Positions 55,233 through 63,862 of a DNA stretch of 64,000 nucleotides are shown here, in pieces. The stretch is from positions 3,745,001-3,809,000 of the forward strand of contig NZ_CP139979.1 in NCBI RefSeq assembly GCF_034424525.1, read 5' to 3'. Position 1 is the first letter of the stretch, and every line of letters begins with the position of its first letter. Source of the stretch: Sphingobium yanoikuyae. Lineage in GTDB: Bacteria > Pseudomonadota > Alphaproteobacteria > Sphingomonadales > Sphingomonadaceae. The notes below the pieces were generated by a model that worked only from the letters and a program-made list of their open reading frames with translations, did not search any database and was not told the DNA's origin. Both the position numbers and the translations under genes were made by a program.

Positions 55233-55357
55233 TTAAGCTTCGCTAGAGGCTTGAAGGCGGGCGGCGGACGCGTCGCCCGCTTACCCGTTTGCATCGGCCG
55301 GAACGTCCTGATGGGTCCAGGATCTACCCGTTACGGCCACATCCCCAGGGGAAGTAC

Positions 55358-56419
55358 ATGACTGTCAACATGAAGAACTGGCAGGAATTGAAGAAGCCCA
55401 ACGCCCTCGAGATCAAGCCAACCGGCGACGGCAAGCGCAAGGCGACCTTCGTTGCCGAACCGCTTGAGCGCGGTTTCGGCCTGACGCTCGGCAACGCGCT
55501 GCGCCGGGTTCTTCTCTCCTCGCTCCAGGGCGCGGCGGTCACCTCGATCAAGATCGAGAATGTCCTGCACGAATTCTCGTCGCTCGCCGGCGTGCGTGAG
55601 GACGTCACCGACATCGTCCTGAACATCAAGCAGGTCGCGCTGAAGATGGAAGGCGAAGGCCCCAAGCGTCTGCAGCTGTCCGCCACCGGCCCGGCCGTGG
55701 TGAAGGCAGGCGACATTGCCGTCGTCGGCGACATCGAAGTGATGAACCCCGATCTGGTGATCTGTCACCTCGATCAGGGCGCGACGCTGAACATGGAACT
55801 GACGGCTGACATCGGCAAGGGCTATGTCCCCGCCGTCGCCAACCGCCCGGCAGATGCACCGATCGGCCTGATCCCGGTCGACGCGCTCTACTCGCCGGTC
55901 CGCCAGGTCGCCTACAAGGTGGACAACACCCGCGTCGGCCAGGAACTGGACTATGACAAGCTGTCGCTGACGCTGGAAACCGACGGCACCGTGACGCCGG
56001 AAGATGCGATTGCCTATGCAGCCCGCATCCTGCAGGACCAGCTCCAGCTGTTCGTCCACTTCGAGGACGCGCTGCCCGCCGCTGCCCCGGCTGCCGGCCA
56101 TGCCGCTGCCGCCGCGTCGGAAGGCGAAAGCGACACCAACCAGATCAACCGCTATCTGCTCAAGAAGGTGGACGAACTGGAACTGTCGGTCCGCTCGGCC
56201 AACTGCCTCAAGAACGACAACATCATCTATATCGGCGATCTGGTCCAGAAGACCGAAGCCGAGATGCTGCGCACCCCGAATTTCGGCCGCAAGTCGCTGA
56301 ACGAAATCAAGGAAGTGCTGTCGTCCATGGGTCTGCGCCTGGGCATGGACATCCCCGGCTGGCCGCCGGAAAATATCGAGGAAATGGCCAAGAAGCTCGA
56401 ACAGGAGCTGCTGGGCTAA
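55358..56419 (+). CDS. rpoA: RNA polymerase alpha subunit
   Basis: 353 residues from ATG 55358 ([21 protein letters not shown]). The NTD (assembly) contains [55 protein letters not shown]; the flexible linker is Ala-rich ([20 protein letters not shown]); the CTD ([67 protein letters not shown]) binds UP elements and activators. S4 (rpsD) is absent from this operon, as in other alphaproteobacteria. Confidence 0.98.
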   Translation: MTVNMKNWQELKKPNALEIKPTGDGKRKATFVAEPLERGFGLTLGNALRRVLLSSLQGAAVTSIKIENVLHEFSSLAGVREDVTDIVLNIKQVALKMEGEGPKRLQLSATGPAVVKAGDIAVVGDIEVMNPDLVICHLDQGATLNMELTADIGKGYVPAVANRPADAPIGLIPVDALYSPVRQVAYKVDNTRVGQELDYDKLSLTLETDGTVTPEDAIAYAARILQDQLQLFVHFEDALPAAAPAAGHAAAAASEGESDTNQINRYLLKKVDELELSVRSANCLKNDNIIYIGDLVQKTEAEMLRTPNFGRKSLNEIKEVLSSMGLRLGMDIPGWPPENIEEMAKKLEQELLG

Positions 56420-56625
56420 GTCGGAGCGAGCCGCGCAGCGCAGCAGCGCGGCGGTTCGCAACGCGAACGCGAACGACCGGCCAGCGACGCGCAGCGTCGT
56501 CTGACGTCACGGGATTTACTCCCGTGACGGTCGCCGGACGGTCAATGGGGTATTAGGCGGTCCCCATGAAAACCGCCTGGTCTGGGGTACCTCATCCGGC
56601 CCCTTAACGAACGAAGGAATGAGAC
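56420..56625 (+). other. Structured rpoA-rplQ spacer
   Basis: 206 bases without a gene. It has a perfect GTCACGGGA/TCCCGTGAC hairpin (56506-56528), an AGGCGGT/ACCGCCT hairpin (56555-56578), and a GC-rich imperfect repeat around 56480-56500. Neither stem has a U-run. Long spacers here probably allow processing or separate control of rplQ. Confidence 0.5.
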
Positions 56626-57051
56626 ATGCGTCATAAAGTTGGTCATCGTAAGCTTCAGCGCAGCACCGGTCATCGTACCGCCCTGCTTCGCAACCTGGCT
56701 GCCTCGCTCATCAAGCATGAGCAGATCCTGACCACCACGCCGAAGGCGAAGGAACTGCGTCCCTACGTCGAGAAGCTGATCACCCTCGCCAAGAAGGGTG
56801 GCCTGTCCAACCGTCGTCTGGCCGACGCCCGCCTGAAGGACGATGCGCAGCTGACCAAGCTGTTCGAAGTCCTGGCCGAGCGTTACAAGGATCGCAACGG
56901 TGGCTACACCCGCGTGATCAAGGCCGGTTTCCGCGCTTCGGACGCCGCGCCGATCGCGATCATCGAGCTGGTCGACCGTGACGTCGATGCCAAGGGCCAG
57001 GACTCCGGTCCGGTCAACACCGTCGACGAAGACGAATTCGAAGCCGCCTGA
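56626..57051 (+). CDS. rplQ: 50S ribosomal protein L17
   Basis: 141 residues: [119 protein letters not shown]. The acidic C-terminal tail is longer than in E. coli. Last gene of the operon, with a strong terminator. Confidence 0.97.
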   Translation: MRHKVGHRKLQRSTGHRTALLRNLAASLIKHEQILTTTPKAKELRPYVEKLITLAKKGGLSNRRLADARLKDDAQLTKLFEVLAERYKDRNGGYTRVIKAGFRASDAAPIAIIELVDRDVDAKGQDSGPVNTVDEDEFEAA

Positions 57052-57090
57052 TCGCGGTTCCACCGGTAACGGTGGATAGACGATAGTCGA

Positions 57091-57132
57091 ACAGGCCGCG
57101 GCTTCATCCGAAGCCGCGGCCTGTTTTCTTTT
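57091..57132 (+). terminator. Rho-independent terminator after rplQ
   Basis: Perfect 15-base-pair stem ACAGGCCGCGGCTTC with GAAGCCGCGGCCTGT, ATCC loop, followed by TTTCTTTT. It lies about 40 bases past the rplQ stop and ends the alpha operon. Confidence 0.95.
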
Positions 57133-57154
57133 CAAGGACAATAGGGTCGAGAGG

Positions 57155-59365
57155 ATGCGCGCGCTTCGTCGCCTGATCTGGCCGCTGCCGGCCCTGCTGG
57201 CAGTGATCGCCGCCGCGCCGGCCTCTGCTGTGGCGGCCGCCGCCTCAGGCGATGCCATCCCCGCCGCGATCGACGCGACGCCGCCGGACAACGGCCTTCA
57301 TTACCCGCTCACCCGCCGCCAGGATCTGGTCGAGGATCATTTCGGCGTGAAGGTGGCCGATCCTTATCGCTGGCTGGAAAATGACGTCCGCACCGACCCC
57401 GCCGTGCGCGACTGGGTCGGCCGCGAAAATGACCTGACCCGCCGCTATATTGACGACCTGCCCGGCCGCGACGCGCTCAAGACGCGGATGCAGGCGCTTT
57501 TCGCCCATGGCCGCTTCACCGTGCCGCGCAAGGCCGGCACCCGCTATTTCTACGGCTATAACAAGGGGCTGCAGAACCAGACCCCGCTCTATGTCCGCGA
57601 AGGACTGGCCGGTGAGCAAAGGCTGCTGCTCGACCCCAATCGCTGGGCACGCGATGGCGCGAGCGCACTGGCCGAATGGACGCCTTCGCCCGACGGCCGC
57701 TTCCTCGCCTATGGCGTGCAGGATGCCGGCAGCGACTGGCGCACCCTGCGCGTGCTCGACGTCGACAGCGGCAAGATCCTCGACGACAAGGTCGAATGGG
57801 TCAAATTCTCGCAAACCGCCTGGGACGGCCGGGGCGAGGGCTTCTTCTACTCCCGCTATGCCGCCCCGGTCGACGGCGAAGCCTATCAGTCGACCAACAG
57901 CGACCAGCAGCTTTATTATCATCGCATCGGCACGCCCCAGGCGCAGGACCAGCTCATCTATGCGACGCCCGATCGCCCCGGCCTCAGCCACACCGCCCAG
58001 GTGACGAGCGATGGCCGCTGGCTGATCGTCAGCAGCTTTGCCGGCATGGACCCGCGCCGCGAATTGCATGTCGCCGCGCTCGACGGTGGCCCCGTCAAAC
58101 TGCGGACGCTGGTCAAGGGCCTCGCCAATGACTGGCGCCTGATCGGCAGCCGGGGATCGACCCTCTATTTCGTCACCGACCGCAAGGCCGCTCACATGCG
58201 GCTGGTGACGCTCGACGCCCTGCGGCCGGGGCGCAGCGAAAAGCCGCTGGTGGCCGAACGCGCCGATACGCTGGCCGGCGGATCGCTGGTCGGCAACCGC
58301 TTCATCCTGGCCTATATGACCCAATCGGAAACCGTCGCCGAACTGGTCGAACTGGACGGGCGCAAGGTCGGCGACGTGCCGCTGCCGGGCATGGGCACCG
58401 CCGCCGGCTTTGGCGGGCGCGATGGCGACCCGGAAACCTTCTTCTCCTTCTCCGGCTTCGTGACGCCGGCCAGCATCTATCGCTTCGACACGGCGAGCCA
58501 GCAGGCCCAGCTCTTCGCCCAGCCCGACCTGCCCTTCAATCCCGCCGATTATGGCGTCGAACAGGTCAGCTACCCCTCGAAGGACGGCACGCTGATCCCG
58601 ATGACGATCCTGCGCAAGAAAGTGCTGGCCGACCATGCGCAGGCGGTGCCGACCATCCTTTATGGCTATGGCGGCTTCAACATCGCGCTGACGCCGGGCT
58701 ATTCGGCGACCCGCATGGCCTGGCTGGAACAGGGCGGCGCCTATGCCATCGCCAATCTGCGCGGCGGCGGCGAGTTCGGCAAGGCCTGGCACGACGCCGG
58801 GCGTGGCGCCAACAAGCAGAATGTGTTCGACGATTTCATCGCCGCCGCCGAATATCTCAAGGCGCAGGGCTATACCCCGAAGGATGGGCTGGCGATCGAG
58901 GGACGCTCCAATGGCGGCCTGCTGGTCGGCGCGGTGGTCAACCAGCGGCCCGGCCTGTTCGCCGCCGCCCTGCCCGCCGTCGGCGTCATGGACATGCTGC
59001 GCTTCGATCGCTTCACCGCCGGCCGCTATTGGGTCGACGATTATGGATCGCCCGACAATGAACGCGATTTCCCCCTGCTCTATGGCTATTCGCCCTATCA
59101 CAACATCCTGAGCGGCAAGGAGTATCCCGCGATCCTGGTGACCACGGCGGATACCGACGACCGGGTCGTGCCGGCGCACAGCTTCAAATATGCCGCCGCG
59201 CTGCAGGCCGCGTCGATCGGCGACAAGCCGCATCTGCTGCGGGTGGACAATCGTGCCGGCCATGGCGCGGGCAAGCCGATCGACAAGCTGATCGAGGAAT
59301 ATGCCGACAGCTATGCCTTTGCCGCCCATTTCACCGGGCTCGACATCCAGCGCAAGCCGGACTGA
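57155..59365 (+). CDS. S9A prolyl oligopeptidase-type serine protease, exported
   Basis: 736 residues. Sec signal peptide ([26 protein letters not shown]) implies periplasmic location. An N-terminal beta-propeller (about 45-430) is followed by the alpha/beta-hydrolase domain with nucleophile Ser near residue 585 in [14 protein letters not shown], Asp in [13 protein letters not shown] and His in [19 protein letters not shown] near the start is the S9A signature. It hydrolyses short proline-containing peptides in the family. GAGAGG precedes the ATG. Confidence 0.95.
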   Translation: MRALRRLIWPLPALLAVIAAAPASAVAAAASGDAIPAAIDATPPDNGLHYPLTRRQDLVEDHFGVKVADPYRWLENDVRTDPAVRDWVGRENDLTRRYIDDLPGRDALKTRMQALFAHGRFTVPRKAGTRYFYGYNKGLQNQTPLYVREGLAGEQRLLLDPNRWARDGASALAEWTPSPDGRFLAYGVQDAGSDWRTLRVLDVDSGKILDDKVEWVKFSQTAWDGRGEGFFYSRYAAPVDGEAYQSTNSDQQLYYHRIGTPQAQDQLIYATPDRPGLSHTAQVTSDGRWLIVSSFAGMDPRRELHVAALDGGPVKLRTLVKGLANDWRLIGSRGSTLYFVTDRKAAHMRLVTLDALRPGRSEKPLVAERADTLAGGSLVGNRFILAYMTQSETVAELVELDGRKVGDVPLPGMGTAAGFGGRDGDPETFFSFSGFVTPASIYRFDTASQQAQLFAQPDLPFNPADYGVEQVSYPSKDGTLIPMTILRKKVLADHAQAVPTILYGYGGFNIALTPGYSATRMAWLEQGGAYAIANLRGGGEFGKAWHDAGRGANKQNVFDDFIAAAEYLKAQGYTPKDGLAIEGRSNGGLLVGAVVNQRPGLFAAALPAVGVMDMLRFDRFTAGRYWVDDYGSPDNERDFPLLYGYSPYHNILSGKEYPAILVTTADTDDRVVPAHSFKYAAALQAASIGDKPHLLRVDNRAGHGAGKPIDKLIEEYADSYAFAAHFTGLDIQRKPD

Positions 59366-59428
59366 GCCCATTCAGCCTCTGGACAGCCCGACGCGGCTAT
59401 GGCTCTGTCCATCGCAGGAGACAGGCAG

Positions 59429-60049
59429 ATGATCGGGAACAGGACGCGGTGGATGACGGGTGCGCTGGTCGGCGCAGGGCTGCTGCTGGGCAGCATCGCC
59501 CCGGCACAGGCCCGGCCCCGCTATGACGATCGCTACTGGCATCACCGCCATGATCGCGGCAATGGCTTCGGCTTTGGCGACGCGGTCGGCATTGCCGCGC
59601 TGCTCGGCGCCGCCGTGGTGGTCGCCAATTCCGTGTCGAAGGACCGCAAGGACGCACGCGGCGCCGATACCGACAACCGCCCCTATGCCGACAATGACGC
59701 CCCGCCCCCGGCCAGCGGCACCGATTATGGTGCGGATGCCCGCGACGCAGGGCCGCCGGCGCGCGCGGATGATTTTTCCGACGTCGCCGCCACCAACCAG
59801 AGCAATGACCAGTTGACCGATGCCTGCGCGCTGGCCGCGCGGGACGAGGCGCAGGGCCAGGCCGGCTATGCCGAAATCCGCCACATCGACGAGCCGCGCG
59901 CGACCGCCGACGGCTATAATATCGACGGCGAGGTCGAAACCCGCGCCAGCTATCGCGCCACCGAAGGCACCACCCGCCGCTTCACCTGCGCGATGAAGGA
60001 CGGCCGCGTGGCAGAGGTCTATCTCAGCCGCGACGTGGCGATGCACTGA
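59429..60049 (+). CDS. Exported protein of unknown function with His/Asp/Gly-rich region
   Basis: 206 residues from ATG 59429 (AGGAGAC ribosome-binding site; the earlier ATG at 59399 lacks one). Signal peptide (TRWMTGALVGAGLLLGSIAPAQA), a His/Arg/Asp-rich stretch (RYDDRYWHHRHDRGNGFGFG), a hydrophobic glycine-zipper-like helix (AVGIAALLGAAVVVANSV), then a hydrophilic domain with a Cys pair (DACALAARDEA...RRFTCAMKDGRVAEVYL). I do not recognise the family. Confidence 0.75.
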   Translation: MIGNRTRWMTGALVGAGLLLGSIAPAQARPRYDDRYWHHRHDRGNGFGFGDAVGIAALLGAAVVVANSVSKDRKDARGADTDNRPYADNDAPPPASGTDYGADARDAGPPARADDFSDVAATNQSNDQLTDACALAARDEAQGQAGYAEIRHIDEPRATADGYNIDGEVETRASYRATEGTTRRFTCAMKDGRVAEVYLSRDVAMH

Positions 60050-60168
60050 CGCATAGCCACCGGATTGTCTCGCAACGCGAGACAGTCTGGTGCGCCGCCG
60101 CCGGCTTATCATGCCCGCCCATTTCCCTATTTCGAGCCCATCTCGAACAAATGGGAAAAGGGATAGAC

Positions 60169-60762
60169 ATGATGAGAAACATGATCGGCACCGCGGCAGC
60201 CATCGGCCTCGCCCTCGCCTGCGGCACCGCCCATGCCGAAAGCTTCCAGGGCCCCTATGTCGGCGTCCAGGCCGGCTGGAACCGCGACAGCATCGGCAGC
60301 GCCAACAGCGATGTCGGCCGTCTCGACCTGCGTGAATCGCGCGACGCCTTCTTCGGTGGCGGATTTGCCGGTTATGATCATCAGCTTACCGACAAGATCG
60401 TGGTCGGCGTGGAGGCCGGTTTCGACATCGCCGCCGATGACGCATCCCGCGTCGGCGGAGCGCTGATCGATCCCAATTACAGCTTCGATGTCGGCGCCCG
60501 CGCCGGCTATGTCGTCGGCGGCAACACCCTGCTCTATGTCCGGGGCAGCTACGAGAATATGCGCGCCCGTATCGCGCTCAGCGACGCCAGCGGCACCCTG
60601 TCGGGCCATGACAGTTTCGACGGCTGGGGCGTGGGTGCCGGCGTCGAGCGCTTCGTCGCCGACAAGGTGACCGCGCGTATCGAATATCGATACAGTGACC
60701 TTGGCGACGGCGGCAAGTTCGACCGGCACCAGACCCTGGTCGGCCTCGCCTATCATTTCTGA
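60169..60762 (+). CDS. Outer-membrane beta-barrel protein (OmpA/Opa-like, porin family)
   Basis: 197 residues from ATG 60169 (GGGAAAAGGG upstream). Signal peptide (MIGTAAAIGLALACGTAHA), then an eight-strand barrel pattern: GPYVGVQAGWNRDSIG, FFGGGFAGYDHQLTDKIVVGVEAGFDIAADD, SFDVGARAGYVVGGNTLLYVRGSYENM, GWGVGAGVERFVADKVTARIEYRYSDLG, HQTLVGLAYHF (terminal Phe). Function probably structural or adhesive. Confidence 0.88.
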   Translation: MMRNMIGTAAAIGLALACGTAHAESFQGPYVGVQAGWNRDSIGSANSDVGRLDLRESRDAFFGGGFAGYDHQLTDKIVVGVEAGFDIAADDASRVGGALIDPNYSFDVGARAGYVVGGNTLLYVRGSYENMRARIALSDASGTLSGHDSFDGWGVGAGVERFVADKVTARIEYRYSDLGDGGKFDRHQTLVGLAYHF

Positions 60763-60833
60763 TCGTCAGCCGGGGCGGGCAGGCGCAAGGTAGCCCTGCC
60801 CGTCCAGAGGCCAGAGCCATCCATTCCAGCGGA

Positions 60834-61226
60834 TCAGCGCGCCGCCAGATAATCGCCGCTCGCGATCACCCGATGTCCGGTAACGGACAGGGCGTACAGA
60901 TAGACCCAGGCCGTGACAGGCCCATCCGCCGTTTCCACGATGCAGTGTTCGCGGCGATATTCATTGGGCAGTGGATCGTCGGGCGTGCATTCCTCATAGG
61001 CGTCGAGCCGCGCCAGCAGCGCCTCCGCTTCGGGCAGCGCGAACAGGTCACCATATACGCGCCCCGCCTCCCCCGGCACGAAACCGGGATAATCCGCCAC
61101 CTGATAGAGTTTCCCGCCGATCCAGCCGGCCCCGATCCATTCAGCGCGATCGGCCAGCCAGTGCACCATCGGCCCGTCAAAGCCCGGTCGCAGCGTGCCA
61201 TAAACGAAAAGCAACGGCCTTTTCAT
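60834..61226 (-). CDS. Gamma-glutamylcyclotransferase-family protein
   Basis: 130 residues from ATG 61226. GGCT fold: PLLFVYGTLRPGFDGP is the YGTLxPG motif, 'GRVYGDLFALPEAEALLARLDAYEECTPDDP' carries the conserved Glu near YEE, and NEYRREHCIV follows. Family members cleave gamma-glutamyl peptides or gamma-glutamylamines; substrate unknown. Its start is divergent from the sigma54 promoter region. Confidence 0.88.
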   Translation of the reverse strand: MKRPLLFVYGTLRPGFDGPMVHWLADRAEWIGAGWIGGKLYQVADYPGFVPGEAGRVYGDLFALPEAEALLARLDAYEECTPDDPLPNEYRREHCIVETADGPVTAWVYLYALSVTGHRVIASGDYLAAR

Positions 61227-61275
61227 TACCCACCTGCAACTTTCACCGATTGACGGCAAATTTTCCCAATCATCG

Positions 61276-61300
61276 GATTTTTTCGCATGACGAAAAAATC
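61276..61300. repeat. AT-rich perfect palindrome upstream of the psp-like promoter
   Basis: GATTTTTTCG and CGAAAAAATC in inverted orientation with a five-base spacer, 44 bases upstream of the sigma54-type promoter. It could be an enhancer or regulator-binding site for the downstream unit, or a terminator hairpin read in either direction. Confidence 0.45.
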
Positions 61301-61343
61301 GGCAGCTGAGGAAAATCCACGGATTTCCGCCAAAAATCGAAAC

Positions 61344-61359
61344 TGGCACGCCGCCTGCA
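61344..61359 (+). promoter_or_regulatory. Sigma54 (RpoN)-type promoter
   Basis: TGGCACGCCGCCTGCA fits the -24/-12 consensus TGGCACG-N4-TTGCA with one mismatch, with GG and GC exactly 10 bases apart. It lies 60 bases upstream of the 34-residue peptide gene and PspC, matching the known sigma54 dependence of E. coli psp genes. Confidence 0.7.
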
Positions 61360-61418
61360 ATATCGTCTGGCATCAAGGCCGGACGGTCCGGCCAGGAAAT
61401 ATCTAGGGAGTGAGTATC

Positions 61419-61523
61419 ATGTCCATCGCCAAGTTCCAGAGCGTCGCCCTTGCCTTTGGCGGCGCTGTCATCTTCGCCAGCCTGTTCGTCGGCGCGGCGG
61501 TTCCGGTTGCCCCGATCGCCTGA
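61419..61523 (+). CDS. 34-residue small membrane peptide
   Basis: ATG 61419 with AGGGAGTGAG upstream. Sequence MSIAKFQSVALAFGGAVIFA then SLFVGAAVPVAPIA, a single hydrophobic helix. It sits between a sigma54-type promoter and the pspC gene, 49 bases from it. The same strong ribosome-binding site and clean frame support expression. Function unknown, possibly a membrane-stress partner of PspC. Confidence 0.7.
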   Translation: MSIAKFQSVALAFGGAVIFASLFVGAAVPVAPIA

Positions 61524-61572
61524 TCGGGCAACCGCCCCTTTCCCATCACAGATATTATTGAAGGCCAGATCC

Positions 61573-61758
61573 ATGAACAACAGCTTCACCCTCGACCGCC
61601 GCAACGCGAAGATCATGGGCGTGTGCGCCGGCATCGCCAACCGCACCGGGCTGGATGTCACGCTGATCCGCGTTGCCCTGGTGCTGCTGACCCTGTGCGC
61701 CCTGGGCCCGATCGGCGTCGTGGCCTATCTGCTCGCTGGCTGGCTGGCCGAGGGTTGA
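61573..61758 (+). CDS. PspC-domain protein
   Basis: 61 residues from ATG 61573 (MNNSFTLDRRNAKIMGVCAGIANRTGLDVTLIRVALVLLTLCALGPIGVVAYLLAGWLAEG). The PspC pattern is evident: GVCAGIA, D-x-x-xIR and a hydrophobic C-terminal helix. PspC proteins sense or buffer membrane stress in the phage-shock response. Short stand-alone form without PspA/B beside it. Confidence 0.85.
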   Translation: MNNSFTLDRRNAKIMGVCAGIANRTGLDVTLIRVALVLLTLCALGPIGVVAYLLAGWLAEG

Positions 61759-61802
61759 TCCCCTCGCCGCCACCGGAAGGCAGGGTTTCCGGATACAAAA
61801 GC

Positions 61803-61835
61803 GCCGCCCCGGCATATGCCCTGGGCGGCCTTTTT
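61803..61835 (+). terminator. Terminator after pspC
   Basis: Seven-base-pair stem GCCGCCC with GGGCGGC (13-base loop), then C and five T, about 45 bases past the pspC stop. Confidence 0.8.
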
Positions 61836-61876
61836 ATGCCCCGCATCGGCGGGACAAGGATGAGCGCGATCTGCGC

Positions 61877-61960
61877 TTAAGCGTACAGCACCGAGTAGAA
61901 GGTCAGCATCTGGACGCTGACCGCAACCACCAGCGCAGTCGCCTGAAAGGCCTGACGCAT
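61877..61960 (-). CDS. 27-residue small hydrophobic peptide
   Basis: ATG at 61960 with GGAG six bases upstream encodes MRQAFQATALVVAVSVQMLT then FYSVLYA and a TAA stop. One membrane helix. A longer start at 61975 adds five residues but lacks spacing. Convergent with pspC across its terminator. Not recognised; short length limits confidence. Confidence 0.5.
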   Translation of the reverse strand: MRQAFQATALVVAVSVQMLTFYSVLYA

Positions 61961-62076
61961 ATTGGACTCCATCATTGGAACGACATCCCGGATCGGGATG
62001 GAGGGCCATATGATGATTTCACATCATTGTAACAATCGCAAAGCCTGACATGCCAATTGCATCAAACGCAATTATG

Positions 62077-62826
62077 TCACAGCTGTTGCTCCAGAGCCAT
62101 GATGGTCGTACGCGCCGCCGCCGGGTTCCGGACCTTGGCGCCGCCGATGTAGAAGAGATAGGCGTCGCCCTGCGCCGCCTGCGCCTTTGCCCGATCGGCC
62201 CAGCCGGCGATGTCCGTCGCGGTATAGCCGGTCTCCTCGTCCTCCCGGCTGCGCATCAGCCGGCTGTAGGAAAAACCGACATCATGGCCGGTGATCGCCG
62301 GATAATCGTCATGATCGGCCAGCACCACCGCCGCGCCCGCGTCGCGTGCCAGAGCCAGGAAGGCCGGGTCATCGAAGCTCTCGTGCCGCACCTCCAGCGC
62401 ATGGCGCAGCGCCACGCCAGCGACGCTGGCCGGCAACAATTGCAGGAAGGCGCCGAAATCATCGGGATCGAATCTCTTGGTCGGCATGAACTGCCACAGG
62501 ATCGGCCCCAGTCGGTCGCCCAGTTCGACGATCCCCTGATGGACGAATTTCTGAATCGACTCGCCCGCCTCCGCCAGCACGCGTCTATTGGTGCAGAATC
62601 GCGACGCCTTGACCGCGAACTGGAAACCGTCGGGCACCGCCTGCGCCCAGCCGGCAAAGGTCGCCGGCTTCTGGCTGCTATAATAGGTGGCGTTGATCTC
62701 CGTCGCGGTCAGTTGCACGCCGACATAGGCCAGCTCATCCTTCTGGCGCATGCCGACGGGATAGAAGCTGCCGCGCCAGGGTTCATAGACCCATCCGCCG
62801 ATGCCGACCCTGATCCGTCCCGTCAT
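62077..62826 (-). CDS. DUF72 (YecE-like) protein
   Basis: 249 residues, TIM-barrel family of unknown function: RIRVGIGGWVYEPWRGSFYP (G-x-x-GW), EINATYYSSQKPATFAGWAQAVPDGFQFAVKASRF, LGPILWQFMPTKRFD, RHALEVRHESF and ADHDDYPAI...YSRLMR. All DUF72 blocks are present. Divergent from the DUF2061 gene (120 bases). Confidence 0.9.
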   Translation of the reverse strand: MTGRIRVGIGGWVYEPWRGSFYPVGMRQKDELAYVGVQLTATEINATYYSSQKPATFAGWAQAVPDGFQFAVKASRFCTNRRVLAEAGESIQKFVHQGIVELGDRLGPILWQFMPTKRFDPDDFGAFLQLLPASVAGVALRHALEVRHESFDDPAFLALARDAGAAVVLADHDDYPAITGHDVGFSYSRLMRSREDEETGYTATDIAGWADRAKAQAAQGDAYLFYIGGAKVRNPAAARTTIMALEQQL

Positions 62827-62946
62827 GAAGATCCTCCCTGCGCCATATTGATCGCCCGGAACGATCAGAGCCAGCGGGAAAAGCCATTGGCGATTATTGC
62901 GAACAATTCTTAATTATCGGCCAACAGCTTTCAAAGGGGTTCCGCC

Positions 62947-63183
62947 ATGTCGCTCGATCTCATCAAGACCGCCACCTATTTGTCGATCCACCTGACCGTG
63001 GGCTTCACCGTCGCCTATCTGATGACCGGATCGGTCGCACTGGCCGGCGGCATCGCGCTGGTCGAACCGATGGTCAATGCGGTCGCCTTCTTCTTCCACG
63101 AACAGGCGTGGAAGCGCTTCACCGCCCGGCCGCCACGCGATGCCGGACGCGACTGGATGCGCGGTCAGGCGGCGATCGCCTGA
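62947..63183 (+). CDS. DUF2061 membrane protein
   Basis: 78 residues with two transmembrane helices. LIKTATYLSIHLTVGFTVAYLMTGSVALAGGIALVEPMVNAVAFFFHEQAWKR matches the DUF2061 pattern (KTxTYRxxHxxVxFxVAYxxTGS...G...EPxxNxxxYxxHExxW). Function unknown. Confidence 0.88.
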   Translation: MSLDLIKTATYLSIHLTVGFTVAYLMTGSVALAGGIALVEPMVNAVAFFFHEQAWKRFTARPPRDAGRDWMRGQAAIA

Positions 63184-63187
63184 TCCT

Positions 63188-63862
63188 TCACTGCTTCGGC
63201 CGCGGCTTGGCGCGCGGGATCAGCCAGGGCTTCACCTTGCCGGTCGGCCGCGCCTTGCCGTCCAGCCTTCGCACATGCCGGATGGTGATCGGCTTGACGA
63301 TCATCTGCCCGCGCATCGGCCCGGTGCCGCAACAGGTCGGCACCGCCAGGATGCGACGCACCACATCCATGCCGGCCACCACATGGCCAAAGGCGGCATA
63401 GCCGATGGAACTGCCCTGCGCGTCCATCCTCGGCGTCGGGCCTACCGTGATGAAGAAATTGCCTGATGCCGAATTGGGCCGGTCCGGCCGGGCCATCGAC
63501 AGGGTCGCGTCGAGATGCCTGATCCCGGTCTGGCTGGTCGGCTCATGCCGGACCGGCGGCAAGGCCCGGCGCAGGTCGGTATCGATCCCGCCCTGGATCA
63601 GCCCGAACTTGGGATCGCTCTTGCGCCGCGCAGCGCGGTAGAAAACCGTGCCGTCGAGCCGCTGGTCGTCGGCATAGGCCAGGAAATTGGCGCTGGTCAG
63701 GGGAGCGCGACGCTGGTCGACCGCCACGATGATCGTACCGACCGACGTATCGATCGCCACCCGCGTGTAGCCGGGGGTCGGCCGATTGGCGGGTTGGGCG
63801 TTGGCCAGACCGGGTAACAGGGCGAACAGGAAAACGGCAAGACGGCAGGCAACAGAAGGCAT
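63188..63862 (-). CDS. Exported cyclophilin-type peptidyl-prolyl isomerase
   Basis: 224 residues from ATG 63862; a GTG two codons upstream is equally possible. Signal peptide (VACRLAVFLFALLPGLANA). Cyclophilin fold: SVGTIIVAVDQRRAPLTSANFLAY, GTVFYRAARR, GLIQGGI, SMARPDRPNSASGNFFITVG and AAFGHVVAGMDVVRRI. The conserved FHRV/Arg and WLD residues are replaced, so activity may be weak. Basic C-terminal tail (RPTGKVKPWLIPRAKPRPKQ). Confidence 0.88.
   Translation of the reverse strand: MPSVACRLAVFLFALLPGLANAQPANRPTPGYTRVAIDTSVGTIIVAVDQRRAPLTSANFLAYADDQRLDGTVFYRAARRKSDPKFGLIQGGIDTDLRRALPPVRHEPTSQTGIRHLDATLSMARPDRPNSASGNFFITVGPTPRMDAQGSSIGYAAFGHVVAGMDVVRRILAVPTCCGTGPMRGQMIVKPITIRHVRRLDGKARPTGKVKPWLIPRAKPRPKQ

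Noticed and set aside
57245..59371. 708-codon minus-strand frame
   Set aside because: Antisense shadow of the S9 peptidase, which has a full catalytic triad and signal peptide.
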